Source: a virus. From it: a stretch of 64,000 nt of DNA. Each line of letters starts with the position of its first letter. Positions within the stretch are counted from its first letter, which is position 1. Below the pieces are notes generated by a model. The model was not told where the DNA came from and made no database searches. It was given only the letters and a program-made list of their open reading frames with translations. The position numbers were made by a program, and so were the translations under genes. Below are positions 9,301-18,020 of this stretch, in pieces. The stretch lies in the IMG/VR virus record IMGVR_UViG_3300017991_000083, positions 27,367-91,366 of that record; one strand, given 5' to 3'.

Positions 9301-11990
9301 TCGCCGGGGATGTTCGGGATGTCGACCATTACATTGAGCTGGTCGCCGCGCTTGCCCACCAGGCCGATGATCTTCTGGACCCGGTTGCAGGTGCCGGCAA
9401 CAGGCGGGTCTCCTGCTGTCGGGGTTCCGGGCCCGATGACGGCAACGTGGTCGAGCGAGTACATCGTGACGAAGAGATACTCTCCGCACCAGAAGATGAA
9501 GTCGGGCGTGATGAACCCCTCGTCGTAGTCTCCGCTGATGCCCCAAGACTGATGGTCGTAGTACTCGACAGTGGCCCCGTTGTCCTTCAGGACGGTAATC
9601 ATGTGCTGCTCGGCGGCGACGCCACTAGTGATGCAAATATAGCCGTCCCTGTCGGGATAGTGCTGGCGGCTGACTCCGCGGACGTTGCGGATCCATCCGT
9701 TCTCGGGATCTTCGTTGCCCTGGCCAGGCCCTGCCGCATCGTCCGATCGTCTGCCCCATCGCCAGATGACCGACTCCGTGTCGGCCCAATCGTACTTGTA
9801 CAGGGCCCGATCTTCGGTCGTCGGCAGGTGCCAAACCGTCGTCGCGAAGAGGCCGTCCTCTTCCTCTACACAGAGCTCAAGGTCATACGTCCTGTCGCCA
9901 GCATCGATAAACTCTGGCTGCGTCTCTGTCGTATCCTCCGACTTGTTCGTGATGTAGACGTCGTTGTTCCCGCCCTCCCGGCAGATGAACAGCTTGTCGT
10001 CCATGTCGAAACGGTCCTGATGCGACGCGACAATGCCCCTGTGGGTCTGAGACGGAGAGCTCCCGTAGTCGAAGTAGCCGGCGAAGGTGTAGGGGGCTGT
10101 CTTGAGATAGGCCTTCGTCAGTACCCCGTAGGGAAAGTTGCCGTTGGAACCGTGGACATAGATGTAGGTCCCGTCGCCAGTGATGCTGCGAATGACAAAG
10201 CCGCTACCTTCCGTTTGGATGTCCGCTACCCATGTGCATCCGTCGGGCGGGTCGTTGGTATAGATGAGGACCTTGTTGGCGGTTGTGCCGTTGGTCGCAT
10301 CGGCCACATAGATGTAGTCCTCGTCAGCCCAAATGCCCTTCGGCTGATTCATCTGCCCTTCGCCCGTCCCACTCTCGCCGAAAGTGGCGGCGACCTCGAG
10401 GTAGGGCGTCTCGGGGATCTCGTAATCGGCCTCGGTCTCTATCTTCACGAAGTAGAGTCCGGCCCACCCGAAGTCGGCATCGGGGTCGTTCTCGTCTACG
10501 ATAGTTACAGGGCGCCAGTCCTCGGGCATCTGCCAGGTGATCCATCCGTCGACAGAGAATCTCTCCGTTCCGTCGACGTACCCCTCAATGCCGAGATCAG
10601 GATCCGCCTCAGGGATCTCGACCCAATTCCCCGGGCCCTTGCTATAGTAGACCTTGATAGAGAAGTCGCCAGAGGCGGGGTCCTGGATGTCGAAGTACAC
10701 TCCGCCGAACCGCTCATTGTCGCCCAGGTACAGCGTGTCGTTTGATCCAAGGAGATCGAAGGGGGTCCCTGGGATTGCGGCCTGATTCGTTCTGTCAGTC
10801 CACGTGTCGGTATCGCTGTCGTGGACGATGACAGCATTGAAGTCGGGTATCGCCTCAGCCTTTCTGCCGCTATCGAACGTGAGAGTGGGCAGGCCCTTCT
10901 CATATACCTGTGTCCCGTTCTCCGCAAAGTCTATCCAGACGATGTCGGCAGTGTGGTAGTTGGGATTCTTCGCGATGGCCGTCGGACGTCCGAAGTTGAA
11001 GATGGCCCGGTTCCCTGCATAGTCGTAGAGATTCTTGTCGCCGTCAGAGTTGACGTCGTCTTCGTCCTGCACCAGAACCGTGTCGCCGTAGTCCCACTGA
11101 TATCTGTTCGGATGGACGTACTTGAAGACACGCCCGCCGGTACGCATGTCGAGACCCGACACCCGGACAATGTCGACCCCCTCGGTCGCTTCGCCGTCAG
11201 GGAAGACATACGCCAGGTTCTTCGGTCCGTAGTAGACCTCGCTCCCATCTAGGGGAGCGTAGTACCGAACAAGCTGGACGCCGGTGAGCTCGACCATCGG
11301 GCCGTACGCATTCGAGCACTCGTAGGCGGCCTTATGATCGAGATCCTTCATGTAGCCGTAGACTTGGATGGTCAGAGATCGCTCGCTCTTACTCCAGGTT
11401 GTCCCGGACGGGTCGACGACGCCGCCGATGATGATGGGGCGCTCGTTTGTCTCTGTTAGCCCCTTGTATCCCAACTTCACGGTTATCCAGATGCGATCCG
11501 TCGTGTTGAAGAACCCGTCTTCGGTTATCTCGTTGTAGAGATCCCTGTCGGGGTCGAGCATACTGACCTTGAACGTCCCCGTGTCGAACACGTTCAGGGT
11601 CTGTGACTCGACGGACTGTCGGATTCTGGCGATAGGGCGCTGCGCGAGGTAGGACACAAGCGAGAACTTGTACGCTATGAGACTGTAGAGATCCTCGGTG
11701 GCGCTGTAGGTGAAGCCGCTGAGTGTGAGGGTGGTCCAGTCGTCCGAAGATGAGTACGCCGGCGCCGAGCCGATGGTATATTCGGTCGCAATCCCGCGTG
11801 ACATCACGCAGACCACGTCGCCGTTCGAGAAGTGCGAGGTCGCATCGCCGGCCACCCGGATAGCCGTTCCCGACCCACTGACTACGATGCCCGCCCACTG
11901 ATGCCAGGCATAGACTTCAGTGACAACGGGCGGGGCCTTGCCCACCCGCGACGACTGCAGTTTGTACCTGTCTGTGACTGTCAGGGTCAT
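6351..11990 (-). CDS. Very large tail hub / tip protein with NHL-like repeats, 1879 aa
   Basis: The longest gene, directly after the tape measure (ATG overlaps its stop at 11990), where siphoviruses encode distal tail and hub proteins. The N-terminal 230 residues contain hub-like text (TGTFKVSMLDPDRDLYNEI). Around residues 540-570 there is an NHL-type beta-propeller signature (FGESGTGEGQMNQPKG, YIYVAD), and several later strands such as SGYLYVASGLEIWRVKGD look like further blades. The last 200 residues (GMSIRQAITYLCEITN, YVQKRD) resemble a baseplate-hub domain. It is probably a fusion of hub, propeller and receptor-contact domains; no enzymatic centre is apparent. Confidence 0.8.
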   Translation of the reverse strand: MTLTVTDRYKLQSSRVGKAPPVVTEVYAWHQWAGIVVSGSGTAIRVAGDATSHFSNGDVVCVMSRGIATEYTIGSAPAYSSSDDWTTLTLSGFTYSATEDLYSLIAYKFSLVSYLAQRPIARIRQSVESQTLNVFDTGTFKVSMLDPDRDLYNEITEDGFFNTTDRIWITVKLGYKGLTETNERPIIIGGVVDPSGTTWSKSERSLTIQVYGYMKDLDHKAAYECSNAYGPMVELTGVQLVRYYAPLDGSEVYYGPKNLAYVFPDGEATEGVDIVRVSGLDMRTGGRVFKYVHPNRYQWDYGDTVLVQDEDDVNSDGDKNLYDYAGNRAIFNFGRPTAIAKNPNYHTADIVWIDFAENGTQVYEKGLPTLTFDSGRKAEAIPDFNAVIVHDSDTDTWTDRTNQAAIPGTPFDLLGSNDTLYLGDNERFGGVYFDIQDPASGDFSIKVYYSKGPGNWVEIPEADPDLGIEGYVDGTERFSVDGWITWQMPEDWRPVTIVDENDPDADFGWAGLYFVKIETEADYEIPETPYLEVAATFGESGTGEGQMNQPKGIWADEDYIYVADATNGTTANKVLIYTNDPPDGCTWVADIQTEGSGFVIRSITGDGTYIYVHGSNGNFPYGVLTKAYLKTAPYTFAGYFDYGSSPSQTHRGIVASHQDRFDMDDKLFICREGGNNDVYITNKSEDTTETQPEFIDAGDRTYDLELCVEEEDGLFATTVWHLPTTEDRALYKYDWADTESVIWRWGRRSDDAAGPGQGNEDPENGWIRNVRGVSRQHYPDRDGYICITSGVAAEQHMITVLKDNGATVEYYDHQSWGISGDYDEGFITPDFIFWCGEYLFVTMYSLDHVAVIGPGTPTAGDPPVAGTCNRVQKIIGLVGKRGDQLNVMVDIPNIPGESVNQQVIIKHDVDENNTVIPVPATWYQLMSAHGLIQKLLVRGGYAPGIQHIDDLNLEIDTAQIFGYGGRCPHLTARHPISAMTYDSSSGYLYVASGLEIWRVKGDTEFEHVYTVPRPGYTDPVEGSDTGWNYETTWSEDYQIVVLALETVSGNLTLRGLAIHPYKYWCWSQYTCPGIAFQYDIDDAVLEIYTYDLKNAAADDYYYGVWPGTHIVRPGRDQHIDGEASGTYQRMTGQWTEGGAGMNNGENISLPFGQLVTCGKFKYNGAQYLFSGMQSAAGLVSRGVFFMGLYMYIGRDVSTIFTGAKGYPWIYLPAGFYSHWDHFPINIHKYPARLRYTFGQEGFLEYESATGSIHQQRFQNIETNGSGCVLHSAMYRHRIGDDTWHADGPKYLRWHRKGVDTQVLCGCLGIDDYRYIAVMQIVEMGYGETSMAALRVISYKDEGFFFVSSGAPNLQRPGVAYWYNSASGWTDSSSDLASEDAPSYTVELDSTDDYLYLGMAEQFLSVQLEFVDPTVSGTMEIQIWTGSAWETMSDVGSDESSERRYFDGTYELSASGVICIHPPFNSADKQRWTPSTFYNLTNPGTQTQVSNTDEFYWIRIRMSSISSNTVRIDRVYSESVVVWDNWIYDDGGHKGYTILNLCDGDSSSSNHIIHGALWDRDDGAETGDLDALQYFYFVLDIDSSGVTMVKSQSLSDATDTSNSQFMGHVFDPHSDKVYSVLAHPLYKDRGAILVSATYNGSTITLTRLDNLQASDWGISGKLLATGTGRIYGVTHPRGILFHYDTEVYPRVTIANFGQGMSIRQAITYLCEITNTVFRISPEREAYVQKRDHSIASGNVLQITEPEHLVKINGVETWPHQYDGVHVDWTDIYGENGTEISGSSEWGAKVLQLTNPFVQDMYVADAMAQVYDAYFQVARMVVDMAVVFMPWLELKDVFRLFVSSTFGCSDRTVRWSISELGLDMRKNSLDVKALVWDGEET

Positions 11991-14900
11991 CAGTCAATCG
12001 CCTCGCCAGTGGCGTTGCGGAGCCGCTGGATCATCCGCCTCTTCGCCGGGAGCATCACCTTCTCGTAGAAGTCGTCGACGGAGTCCTCGTCGATCGAGAG
12101 CATCCCGCCAGGAGCGACGATGATCTGGTCCGGAGTGCTTCCGGCGATGATGGAGAGAAAGTCCTCTCTGTCCATGCCCATCGACTCCCAGGGCGCCTGT
12201 GCCGGCCGGGTCTCCGGTATCGTTGCCTGTCCCATGCCGGCGCCAGGAAACGGCATCTCTGCCATCGACTCGACAAGGTCTGTGAGCTTCGGCGACAATA
12301 GCCGTTCGTCATGGTGGATGTAGGCGAATCCGTCCCGGACATTCTTGCCACCGACCTTTCCCACGAACGGCGTGTTGCCAGATACCGGGTCCTGCGTGCT
12401 GAACGCCGTCGACGCTGCTCCACTGGACGTCGATGAGCTAGCCGCGCCTGCAGCGTCTCCGAGGCCGGGGAGCAGGTTCAGCATCCAGGCCAGGGCCTTC
12501 GCGAAGAGCAGGCGCCAGATGAGCTTGCCGACCTCCTCGAGCATGATGGCAACGGCGTTGACTACGGCCTCGGCGACCGGGTCCAGGGCCTTCTTGATGA
12601 TGGCGTCCTTGATGGTCTGGCCGAGATCCGTCCAGATCTGTTCGGCCTCCTTCGAGTCGCGCCGCAGGGCGTTCAGCCAGTTGACCGTCGCGTTGCTCAG
12701 GGAGTTGGCGATATTGCTCGACCAGCGCTCCCACGACTGGCGGCGCTGTTCGGCGATCTCCTGCTCAACTTCCACAAGCTCAGCCTGCAGTGCGAGATAA
12801 TCTTCGTTCCCCTCGGCCGTCGCCGCCAGACGTGCCTGTATGTAGTCGCGGTACTCTGTCAGGCTCATGCGGTTCTTGTTTCGTTCGGCCTGGAGCTCCT
12901 CCTCGAGCTCGCTTCTGCGAATGGCTACAAGGGCCTGCTTCAGAACGATGGCCGCCAGGGTCTCGATCTCGTTGCGGTGCTCGCCGGCCTCTTTGGCCAG
13001 ATCCATGTCTTCAGCGTACTGGGCATGGGCCCGGGCCCGGGCTTCGGCGTACTGCCCCTCTTCGGCAGCTATCCGGAGCTGCTTGAGCCTGTCGAGGAAC
13101 TGCTTCCGGTTCCTGAGGGTCTCTTCGTCAGCGTCCTTCTGGATCTGTGCCTTGGCGAGCTGCAGGGCCTTCTCGGCCGCGAGGCGGAGATCCGATTCCT
13201 GACTCGCAAGGTCCTCGATCAGAGTAAGCAGGATATCCCTCGTCGCCTCGGCTTCGGCGATCTTCTGGACGTCGGTCTCCTTGGCCATTGACGCTTCGAT
13301 GTCCGCGACCTGCTCCCTGAGATTCTCCTGGTATCCCGCCAGGCCATCGGCCAGGGCAATATCCTCGTCATACTGACGCTGTGCGGCCTCGCGACGGCGG
13401 TCGAACTCGTTCTCGATATTGTCGAGGGTGATAGCCTTCAGCCTTTCGGCCGCTTCCGTCTGCAGCTTGACGATGGCGTCTATCTCTTCCTCGCTGAGGC
13501 CGTAGTTGGTGTCCTCGCCCCCTCCGAGATCGGTGAGCCAGCCTTTCAGTGTGGCGATGGTCATGATGAGCTCGCGCATCTCCGCGTCTATCTCGTTGAT
13601 CCTCGCGAGCTGCTCGTTGTACTCCTTCTCGGTGCCCAGGTACTCGGAGATGGAAATGCCACCAGCGCCGCCCTCCCCGGCCGACAGCGCCTCGAGCCTG
13701 GCCTTCTTATAGCCCTCCCACTTCGCCGAAAGCTCGGCAAAGCCTTCGTTCTCTGTGGCGAATCGCTTCTTGACCATCTCCAGATCCATCTGAGCGATCT
13801 CGAGCTGAGCCTGCCACCTGTCCTGGTTCAACTTCAGCATCATCTGGTGATTGGCTACGAGAGTCGTGCGGTACTCCTCCAGGGCATCGCGGTTGATCCC
13901 GATCACGTTCCCGAGATCATCGAACCCGGTGACGACCTGCGGGAGTGCGTTGCCGAGCATGTTCATGACGCGCTGGAGCTCTGCTGTCTCGGCGTTGCTC
14001 TTGGCGGTGATGCCGTTGAGCTCGTCGAGCTTGGTGGTGAGCTTGTCCAGGCTCTCGATCTCGCTACCCATCGCGTCGATGGTCTTCTTTATCTCGGCAC
14101 TACGCTCGACCTGGCCCTGGATCGAGAGCTCTTCCATCTTCCGGGCGGCGGCGCCAACTCCCACGAACGCGGCGACAAGGGCACCGAGCGCGGCGACGAT
14201 CCACCCGACCGGACCGGCCAGGCCAAGAAGCACGTTCTTGACCATTGATAGGCCAACGGCGATGCGCGGCAGCAGCGACACCATGAATCCAAGGACGCCC
14301 GTGAGCAGGGTGAGTCCGCCCGCGGCCGTCGTCGAGAACGCGGCGACACGCTGCATCCATTCCGGCAGATCGCCGAGAAATAGCGCCGTCTCTCGTAGGC
14401 CGTCCGCGACCTTGCGGAGCACGGGGACCAGCGCCTGGCCGAACTGGAGCACGATCTCGTTGATGGAGTTCCGGAGTTTCTTCAGGGTCCCAATGAACGT
14501 GTCCGTCTGGATATCGAGCATCTCGTAGGCCTTGTTCGTGCCGGAGATGCTCATCTCCATCTCCTCGAGCCTGGCCGAGCCGGCCGTCACAAGGTTCAGA
14601 ATGCCCGCCAGAGCACGAGCGCCGAAGATGACCGAGGCCGCTCGCGGCGTTATCTTGTGCTCCTCGAACTGCCTGACGATATCGACGAGGCTGTTCAGGG
14701 TCGGATCGACGTCCTTCGCTGCGATGCCTAGGTTCTCGATTTCGCGACGGGCCATAGGCGTGAGTCTCGCGAGCCGGACCAGCGACATCCTGAGCGCCGT
14801 GCCGGCCATCGAGGCCTCCATGCCAGAGTTGTAGAGCAGCCCAAGCGCGGCAACGACGGTCTCGAACTCCTGGCCGGCGTTGTGCGCGATAGGCGCCACA

Positions 14901-15502
14901 TACCTCATGGAGATCGCCAGGCGCTCGGCCGTGGCCTGAGACTTGGAGATGGCCGCGGCGTAGGCGTTCGCGACACGGTCCGCGTTCTCCGTCCCCATCG
15001 CGAAGGCGTTCATGGCGGCGACGACCATCTGAGTCGTCTGACCCAGGTCGTTCATCGTCGCGCCGGCAAGGGTCAGGGTCGCGCCAAGGGCCTCGACGGT
15101 CTGTTCGGCATTGTAACCGGCACTGGCCAGGTAGTACATCGCCTGGGCCGTCTCGCGGGCGGAGAAGATGGTCGTCTGACCCCAATCTCGGGCAATCTCG
15201 CGCATCGAGGTCATGTCCCGGAAGTGCTCGCCCAGGACCGACCCGACGTTCGCCATCTCCTGCTCGAACTGCGCGAACTGCCGGACCGACATCGCGGCCA
15301 TCGCGGTGATGGCGGCGCCGGCGATCGTCGCCGCCATCCCCATCCGCTGGAGCTGAGGGCTGACCTCAGCGACCTGACGCTGGAAGTGACCGAGATGAGC
15401 CTTGGCGAGCTGTGTTCCGGAGACAAGCCCGGTCAGGTTCGCGTTGATAGCCACGAACACTGTGCCGAGCGATACCGCCCCCATGCCTACGCCGAACGCC
15501 AT
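11990..15502 (-). CDS. Tail tape measure protein, 1170 aa
   Basis: Residues about 70-300 match the TP901-type tape measure core (YLASAGYNAEQTVEALGATL, with helical repeats). Residues about 385-460 hold hydrophobic segments (LLTGVLGFMVSLLP; VGWIVAALGALVAAFVGVG) that may enter the host membrane. Residues about 470-900 are long charged coiled coils. The known scaling of about 0.15 nm per residue gives a tail near 175 nm. ATG 15502 follows the tail-chaperone stop by three bases with a GGGATAG site. Confidence 0.95.
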   Translation of the reverse strand: MAFGVGMGAVSLGTVFVAINANLTGLVSGTQLAKAHLGHFQRQVAEVSPQLQRMGMAATIAGAAITAMAAMSVRQFAQFEQEMANVGSVLGEHFRDMTSMREIARDWGQTTIFSARETAQAMYYLASAGYNAEQTVEALGATLTLAGATMNDLGQTTQMVVAAMNAFAMGTENADRVANAYAAAISKSQATAERLAISMRYVAPIAHNAGQEFETVVAALGLLYNSGMEASMAGTALRMSLVRLARLTPMARREIENLGIAAKDVDPTLNSLVDIVRQFEEHKITPRAASVIFGARALAGILNLVTAGSARLEEMEMSISGTNKAYEMLDIQTDTFIGTLKKLRNSINEIVLQFGQALVPVLRKVADGLRETALFLGDLPEWMQRVAAFSTTAAGGLTLLTGVLGFMVSLLPRIAVGLSMVKNVLLGLAGPVGWIVAALGALVAAFVGVGAAARKMEELSIQGQVERSAEIKKTIDAMGSEIESLDKLTTKLDELNGITAKSNAETAELQRVMNMLGNALPQVVTGFDDLGNVIGINRDALEEYRTTLVANHQMMLKLNQDRWQAQLEIAQMDLEMVKKRFATENEGFAELSAKWEGYKKARLEALSAGEGGAGGISISEYLGTEKEYNEQLARINEIDAEMRELIMTIATLKGWLTDLGGGEDTNYGLSEEEIDAIVKLQTEAAERLKAITLDNIENEFDRRREAAQRQYDEDIALADGLAGYQENLREQVADIEASMAKETDVQKIAEAEATRDILLTLIEDLASQESDLRLAAEKALQLAKAQIQKDADEETLRNRKQFLDRLKQLRIAAEEGQYAEARARAHAQYAEDMDLAKEAGEHRNEIETLAAIVLKQALVAIRRSELEEELQAERNKNRMSLTEYRDYIQARLAATAEGNEDYLALQAELVEVEQEIAEQRRQSWERWSSNIANSLSNATVNWLNALRRDSKEAEQIWTDLGQTIKDAIIKKALDPVAEAVVNAVAIMLEEVGKLIWRLLFAKALAWMLNLLPGLGDAAGAASSSTSSGAASTAFSTQDPVSGNTPFVGKVGGKNVRDGFAYIHHDERLLSPKLTDLVESMAEMPFPGAGMGQATIPETRPAQAPWESMGMDREDFLSIIAGSTPDQIIVAPGGMLSIDEDSVDDFYEKVMLPAKRRMIQRLRNATGEAID

Positions 15503-15505
15503 CTT

Positions 15506-16060
15506 CTATCCCTTCTTCCGTTTCTTCTTCCGCTTGTCGATTACCTGGAAGCCCGGCACTGTCCCTGGCTTGGCGCCCGGAAGGCCGAACAGGGCCCGAG
15601 GGTCTTGGATCTTGAGCTTCGACTTCGTGATGCGGCCGGACTTGTCCTTGACCTGATCGACCTCTGTCGTCGCTCTAGGTGGGCAGACCAGGACATTACC
15701 CTTCCCCTTCACGTAGCGGGCGGTATAGGCGCCCTGTCCGTCCCCTCGCTGTCCTCCTACCTTGAGCCCGGGGCCGGGGGTTTCCCCGGCATCTCCCCCA
15801 TGTGCCTTCAGCGCTTCCTTCTGCAGATGGCTCCTTACCTGCATCGACTCACGGAGACCCTGCAGCAGCAGCCTGGCCTGAGGACGGGTAAGCTGCAGGA
15901 TGTCCCCCAGGGGCCACTTGAACTCTTGAGCAAATCGGACCACCAGTGCCCGCCACGAGCCCATCGCCTTGAGGAGCTCAGGGGGCAGGGTCTCTATTTG
16001 CTCGCCGGTCTCGCTGCGAGGACCGCTTCGCCCGCCGCCGAGACCGTTTTCATCCCGTCG
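15506..16060 (-). CDS. Tail assembly chaperone, frameshift extension (gpGT-like T region)
   Basis: This frame has no good start of its own and continues from the 15994-16464 gene through the slippery heptamer T_TTT_TTC at 16066-16060. A -1 shift there joins 135 codons of the first frame to 184 codons of this one, giving a 319-residue fusion. The added part has a helical block (LPPELLKAMGSWRALVV) and a very basic C-terminus (DKRKKKRKKG). In lambda-like phages the G and GT products bind the tape measure and recruit tube subunits. Order tube, G/GT, tape measure is conserved here. Confidence 0.82.
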   Translation of the reverse strand, partial: RRDENGLGGGRSGPRSETGEQIETLPPELLKAMGSWRALVVRFAQEFKWPLGDILQLTRPQARLLLQGLRESMQVRSHLQKEALKAHGGDAGETPGPGLKVGGQRGDGQGAYTARYVKGKGNVLVCPPRATTEVDQVKDKSGRITKSKLKIQDPRALFGLPGAKPGTVPGFQVIDKRKKKRKKG

Positions 16061-16464
16061 AAAAAATCGTTGAGGTTGAGAATCGCCATCAGGAGCGGCG
16101 GGAAGCACCCGATCGGCATCTTCTTCAGCCGCTCAACGGTCAGATGTGGGTGGTGCTGGCGAAGTCCGTAGTGCGCGATATCGGCCAGGACCTGAATCGC
16201 CTCCTCAGGAACGACCTGCCCATCTTTCAGCTCCAGGGCATCCAGCTCGAAGAGCTTCGCCTGCAGGTCCGGAAGCTCGTCCATCGGGACGGCGCAGACC
16301 TTGAACGGCACGCCGCGCAGAATCACGGGCTCCGGGGCGTTCCGGAGCGCATCGATCTCATCCTGCTCGGGCGGTATCGCGGATTCGTCGACCGCCGCCG
16401 CGATCGGCTTCTCCTCAGGTGCCGCTCCGTCCTGCTCCACTGCCTCGTTCTTCTCTTCGGCCAT
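15994..16464 (-). CDS. Tail assembly chaperone (gpG-like)
   Basis: 156 aa: an acidic, Ala/Pro-rich N-terminal 40 residues, then a helical domain (PMDELPDLQAKLFELDAL; HYGLRQHHPHLTVERLKK). It sits between the major tail protein and the tape measure, the standard chaperone position. The -1 slippery site is at codons 133-135 (GAT TTT TTC), 22 codons before its own stop, as in lambda G. The unshifted product is the abundant form in known systems. ATG 16464 is the start used. Confidence 0.85.
   Translation of the reverse strand: MAEEKNEAVEQDGAAPEEKPIAAAVDESAIPPEQDEIDALRNAPEPVILRGVPFKVCAVPMDELPDLQAKLFELDALELKDGQVVPEEAIQVLADIAHYGLRQHHPHLTVERLKKMPIGCFPPLLMAILNLNDFFDGMKTVSAAGEAVLAARPASK
16060..16066 (-). 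other. Programmed -1 ribosomal frameshift site T_TTT_TTC
   Basis: Reading the minus strand, the zero frame is GAT TTT TTC GAC. After a one-base backward slip it becomes TTT TTT CGA CGG, which opens the T extension. The heptamer follows the canonical X_XXY_YYZ rule with full re-pairing at both sites. Slippage at this place is expected from the conserved G/GT arrangement. Confidence 0.82.
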
Positions 16465-16532
16465 TTACAGGCTCCTTTTCGAGGGGCGGTCCGGGCCAGG
16501 TCGACACCCCTGGCCCGGCCCTATCCCCAGGC

Positions 16533-16985
16533 CTAGCTCTCGTCTCCGAGTTCGATCGTGCCGACGCTGTTGCTGCTGTCGGCCGTGGCCTCGAAGTCGA
16601 AGTTGGGAATGACGTGCGAGTCTCGTGCGAACGGGAACCTCAGGTTCGTCGCCCGGCACTCGTTGAGCGTGATGGTGAACGTCACGCTGTCGGTTGTCAT
16701 GGTGAACTCGAGCTGCCAGGTGTCGGGATACGACGTGTTGGAGAGCGCCACCGACGTCCCGGTTCTCGTGCCACCAGTGAGTCGCTCGACTCCCTTCGCG
16801 GTCAGATTCGCGAACTCGGCGCTGCCGGTGATCGACCCGGTATGCGTCCGAATGTCCTTCGGGAAGAGACCCGCACCGCTGTAGAGCTTCGCGACGTCGA
16901 AGCTGAAGTCGAGACTGAAGTTCTGCAGATGGCCCAGGATCTCCCCGTCCTGGCGCATTGTGCCAAGACCGAACTGGATAGCCAC
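16533..16985 (-). CDS. Major tail tube protein
   Basis: 150 aa, mostly beta, with the composition of siphoviral tube subunits (alternating polar and hydrophobic strands such as SLDFSFDVAKLY; WQLEFTMTTDSVTFTITLN). GTG start at 16985 follows a GGGAGGGGG site. The position is decisive: after the tail terminator and before the G/GT chaperone and tape measure. No extra Ig-like domain is present. Confidence 0.82.
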   Translation of the reverse strand: MAIQFGLGTMRQDGEILGHLQNFSLDFSFDVAKLYSGAGLFPKDIRTHTGSITGSAEFANLTAKGVERLTGGTRTGTSVALSNTSYPDTWQLEFTMTTDSVTFTITLNECRATNLRFPFARDSHVIPNFDFEATADSSNSVGTIELGDES

Positions 16986-17016
16986 TAGATATTCACCCCC
17001 TCCCTAAGTGGGTCTA

Positions 17017-17472
17017 TTACGTCGTTCCGAGGACGACCGTGAAGGTCATCGACGTATGGAGCAGGTTAGCCTCTGGCTCCGGGATCTCGATCGAGGAGAC
17101 CAGGTTACAGCGCCTGCACCTAACTGTGAACGCCTGGGCGTTCAGATTCGTGACTCCTGCCTCTCCTACCTCACCATGCAGCAGGTCGAACACTTCCTGC
17201 TCCAGGGTATCCATCGTCGTTTTCGGGTAGCCTCTGTTCGTGGGCACCCAAAGGTGGATCTTGACGTCGAAGCCGGCCGAAGGGAGCCGGTGCGCTGCAT
17301 TGGTCCATGTCACCTGGAACGTGAGCTGCGGGTAGTCCCGGTCCTTCACCCGTACAACGGGCAGCGCCGAGTCGTGGATGCGCGTACTGCACTTCCCCGT
17401 GATGATCGCGCTGGACGTGAACAGCGCTTTCAGGGCCCCCTTCAGGGCGATCTTCATGCGCTCGTTGCTCAT
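17017..17472 (-). CDS. Tail terminator / completion protein
   Basis: 151 aa, located between the HK97-gp10-like protein and the tube gene, as tail terminators of the gpU/DUF3168 type usually are. It has an N-terminal helix (KIALKGALKALFTS), then a beta region with a mid-protein helix (TTMDTLEQEVFDLLHG). The protein would cap the tube and join it to the head. ATG overlaps the previous stop (ATGA). Assignment rests on order and secondary-structure pattern. Confidence 0.72.
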   Translation of the reverse strand: MSNERMKIALKGALKALFTSSAIITGKCSTRIHDSALPVVRVKDRDYPQLTFQVTWTNAAHRLPSAGFDVKIHLWVPTNRGYPKTTMDTLEQEVFDLLHGEVGEAGVTNLNAQAFTVRCRRCNLVSSIEIPEPEANLLHTSMTFTVVLGTT

Positions 17473-18020
17473 CTACCTGCCGCTCCTGCAGCCCCTACTG
17501 TGCCACTTGCCCTCATCGCCGCGGCTACCGCGGCGCCGATCTCTGCCTGGACCTGCTGCTGCTTGTTTATCATCGCGGTCCGGATGTAGGGTCGCGGAGC
17601 CATCGGCGGCTCCGCACGGCCCTCATGGACGTAGAGCACGTAGAACGGGGTTGTCCTCCTCCGGCCGTACTTGTCGACCCACTTGCCGGGGGCCGTGTAG
17701 CCGGGATGCACGCCAATCTTCCAGCGCCAGTGCAGGAACGAGACCTCCTCGGGCATGAATGCCTTCGTCGATGCCCTCATGAGGCCGGTGTCAACCGCAC
17801 GGAGAGCGCCAGACGATACGAGTTCTACCGCCTCCCTCTCGATGAGCTGAGCGCCCCTGGTGCCGGCCAGGACCACGTTCTTGACCGCTCTCGAGGCGAA
17901 CAGGGTCAGGGCGACCTGCACTTCCTTCACGCCGATCACATGGACTCCGCCCCGGAACAGTGTCCCGGGAATGACCCCTGTCGCCCCGCCCGTGAGGCCC
18001 GAAAGTGTGCTGAGAGGCAC
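17469..18020 (-). CDS. HK97 gp10-like tail neck protein
   Basis: 183 aa with the usual gp10-like layout: an N-terminal helix region (VKEVQVALTLFASRAVKNVVL), a central block with AVDTGLMRASTKA, then a beta segment and YVHEGRAEPPMAPRPYI, the Gly/Pro/Arg pattern near the end of this family. It acts at the head-tail joint or in tail completion. GTG at 18020 overlaps the preceding stop (TAGTG). It is one of four consecutive connector genes. Confidence 0.8.
   Translation of the reverse strand: MPLSTLSGLTGGATGVIPGTLFRGGVHVIGVKEVQVALTLFASRAVKNVVLAGTRGAQLIEREAVELVSSGALRAVDTGLMRASTKAFMPEEVSFLHWRWKIGVHPGYTAPGKWVDKYGRRRTTPFYVLYVHEGRAEPPMAPRPYIRTAMINKQQQVQAEIGAAVAAAMRASGTVGAAGAAGR

Noticed and set aside
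9069-10745. Plus-strand open frame of 558 codons opposite the tail hub
   Set aside because: No ribosome site, no recognisable domain, and the minus strand has clear hub and propeller text.
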